DNA of 42,163 bases from an uncultured Pelagibacteraceae bacterium (lineage in GTDB: Bacteria > Pseudomonadota > Alphaproteobacteria > Pelagibacterales > Pelagibacteraceae). The stretch lies in assembly GCA_902636165.1 (NCBI GenBank), contig CACPQV010000003.1, positions 1-42,163 of the forward strand. Direction: 5' to 3'. Under the pieces are notes generated by a model. That model made no database searches. It was not told the DNA's origin and saw only the letters and a list, made by a program, of their open reading frames with translations. The translations under genes and the position numbers were made by a program. Shown piece by piece: positions 40,744 to 42,163 of this stretch (positions are counted from its first letter, which is position 1; each line of letters begins with the position of its first letter).

Positions 40744-42163
40744 CTAAGAAATTAAAGAGGGTTGTTTTTTCATATCCTCTTTTTTGATACCAGCAACTCT
40801 CACTGGTTTTTTCATAGCATCTCTTCTAAAAGGTTCGCCTAGCTCTTGATTAAGAATTATCTCAATAAATGTTGTAATTCCTTTTTTTTGGTCTTCACAA
40901 GATTGTTTAATTGCAGCTGTTGTCTCCTCCATCGTTTTAACAGTAACCCCTTTTAATCCGCAAGCATCAGCTACTTTTGCATAGCTTAATTCTGGATCTA
41001 ATTCCGTTCCAATAAAATTATTATCGAACCAAAGAGTAGTATTTCTTTTTTCAGCACCCCATTGATAATTTCTAAAAATTACCATGGTAATTGCTGGCCA
41101 CTCTTTTCTTGCGCATGAGCTCATTTCATTCATACTTATTCCAAATGCACCATCTCCAGCAAAGCCAATTACTGGTGTATCAGGACAACCTATCTTAGCG
41201 CCCAAGATCGATGGAAAACCATAACCACAAGGACCAAATAAACCTGGAGCTAAATACTTTCTAGGTTTTTCAAAAGTAGGATAAGCATTTCCAATTGCAC
41301 AGTTATTTCCAATATCACTTGAAATAATTACATCTTCAGGCATTCCAGCTTGGATTGCTCTCCATGCTTGCCTTGGTGACATTCTATCTTTATCTCTTTC
41401 TCTTGCCTCTTTATTCCAAACCGTTCCCTCATCGTCATCCTCATGATCTAAACTTGATAATTTTTGTAACCAAGCAGATTTTGTTTGGTGAATTAAATCT
41501 TTTCTTTTTTGTCTATCAGTATCTCCGGCATCTGGAGATAATTTTTCTAAAATCTGTGTCGCCACTAATTTTGCATCACCACTAATTCCAACCGTAACTT
41601 TTTTTGTTAAACCAATTCTATCAGGATTCATGTCCACTTGGATAATGCTTGCATCCTTAGGCCAATAATCAATTCCATATCCTGGGAGTGTTGAAAAAGG
41701 ATTCAATCTAGTTCCTAATGCTAAAACAACATCAGCTTTTGAAATTAGTTCCATTGCAGCTTTAGATCCATTGTATCCTAATGGTCCCACTGCAAGTGGA
41801 TGACTTCCAGGAAAGCTATCATTGTGTTGATATCCTGAACAAACTGGTGAGTCTAACTTTTCAGCAAGTTTTTTTGTTTCTTCAATTGCACCACCAATAA
41901 CAACTCCTGCTCCAGATAAAATAACAGGAAATTTAGCTTTAGATAAAAGTTTTGCAGCTTTATCTATTGCCTCAGCACCCCCACCTTGTCTTTCTAATCT
42001 AACAATCGGTGGTAATTCAACATCTATAACTTGTGTCCAGTAATCTCTTGGTACATTTATTTGTGCTGGTGCTGAACCCCTTATTGCTTTTTCTATCACT
42101 CTATTCAACACCTCAGCCATTCTTGATGGGTCTCTAACTTCTTCTTGGTAGCAAACCATATCT
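40744..42163 (-). CDS. xsc: Sulfoacetaldehyde acetyltransferase (partial, N-terminus beyond window end)
   Basis: ThDP-enzyme; GFAGDGAFGISMNEMSSC...NYQWGAEKRNT typical of Xsc; frame open to the window edge. Confidence 0.88.
   Translation of the reverse strand, partial: DMVCYQEEVRDPSRMAEVLNRVIEKAIRGSAPAQINVPRDYWTQVIDVELPPIVRLERQGGGAEAIDKAAKLLSKAKFPVILSGAGVVIGGAIEETKKLAEKLDSPVCSGYQHNDSFPGSHPLAVGPLGYNGSKAAMELISKADVVLALGTRLNPFSTLPGYGIDYWPKDASIIQVDMNPDRIGLTKKVTVGISGDAKLVATQILEKLSPDAGDTDRQKRKDLIHQTKSAWLQKLSSLDHEDDDEGTVWNKEARERDKDRMSPRQAWRAIQAGMPEDVIISSDIGNNCAIGNAYPTFEKPRKYLAPGLFGPCGYGFPSILGAKIGCPDTPVIGFAGDGAFGISMNEMSSCARKEWPAITMVIFRNYQWGAEKRNTTLWFDNNFIGTELDPELSYAKVADACGLKGVTVKTMEETTAAIKQSCEDQKKGITTFIEIILNQELGEPFRRDAMKKPVRVAGIKKEDMKKQPSLIS

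Noticed and set aside
1-42163. CRISPR arrays, IS elements, prophage, toxin-antitoxin or defence genes
   Set aside because: No regularly spaced direct repeats, transposase/integrase motifs or recognised defence domains were seen on reading both strands; absence is by eye, not by search.

Overview
AT-rich window that reads as a SAR11/Pelagibacterales-like alphaproteobacterial chromosome segment, judged from gene content, low GC and very short spacers; no database search was run. Positions ~26233 to 1 form one minus-strand collinear block: tRNA-Leu(TAG), tig, clpP, clpX, lon, a 39-aa ORF, tRNA-Val(TAC), tRNA-Asp(GTC), nuoA-N, birA, coaX, rnj, DUF1467, proS, lolC/E, lolD (partial). The rest (26.3-42.2 kb) is accessory: DUF1289, several ORFs under 60 aa missing from the supplied ORF track, a family 4/5-type uracil-DNA glycosylase, a YbgC-like thioesterase, DUF3047, a TRAP transporter followed by an NCS1 permease and an SDR, a divergent GMC oxidoreductase/TerC/SDR/M23 run, a 2-keto-4-pentenoate hydratase-like protein, and a partial sulfoacetaldehyde acetyltransferase (xsc). 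I found no CRISPR array, mobile element, rRNA or phage. The most interesting signals are: (1) two unlisted 39-aa single-TM ORFs, ~20 kb apart, that look like paralogues; (2) a perfect 7-1-7 Fur-box-like palindrome upstream of nuoA; (3) a nested inverted repeat that contains the stop codon of one 39-aa ORF; (4) a tRNA-Leu ending 10 nt before the tig start codon; (5) a candidate isethionate/sulfonate locus (TRAP + GMC + xsc); and (6) systematic abutment or overlap of convergent genes. I do not see a clear-cut novel multi-gene defence or mobile system.
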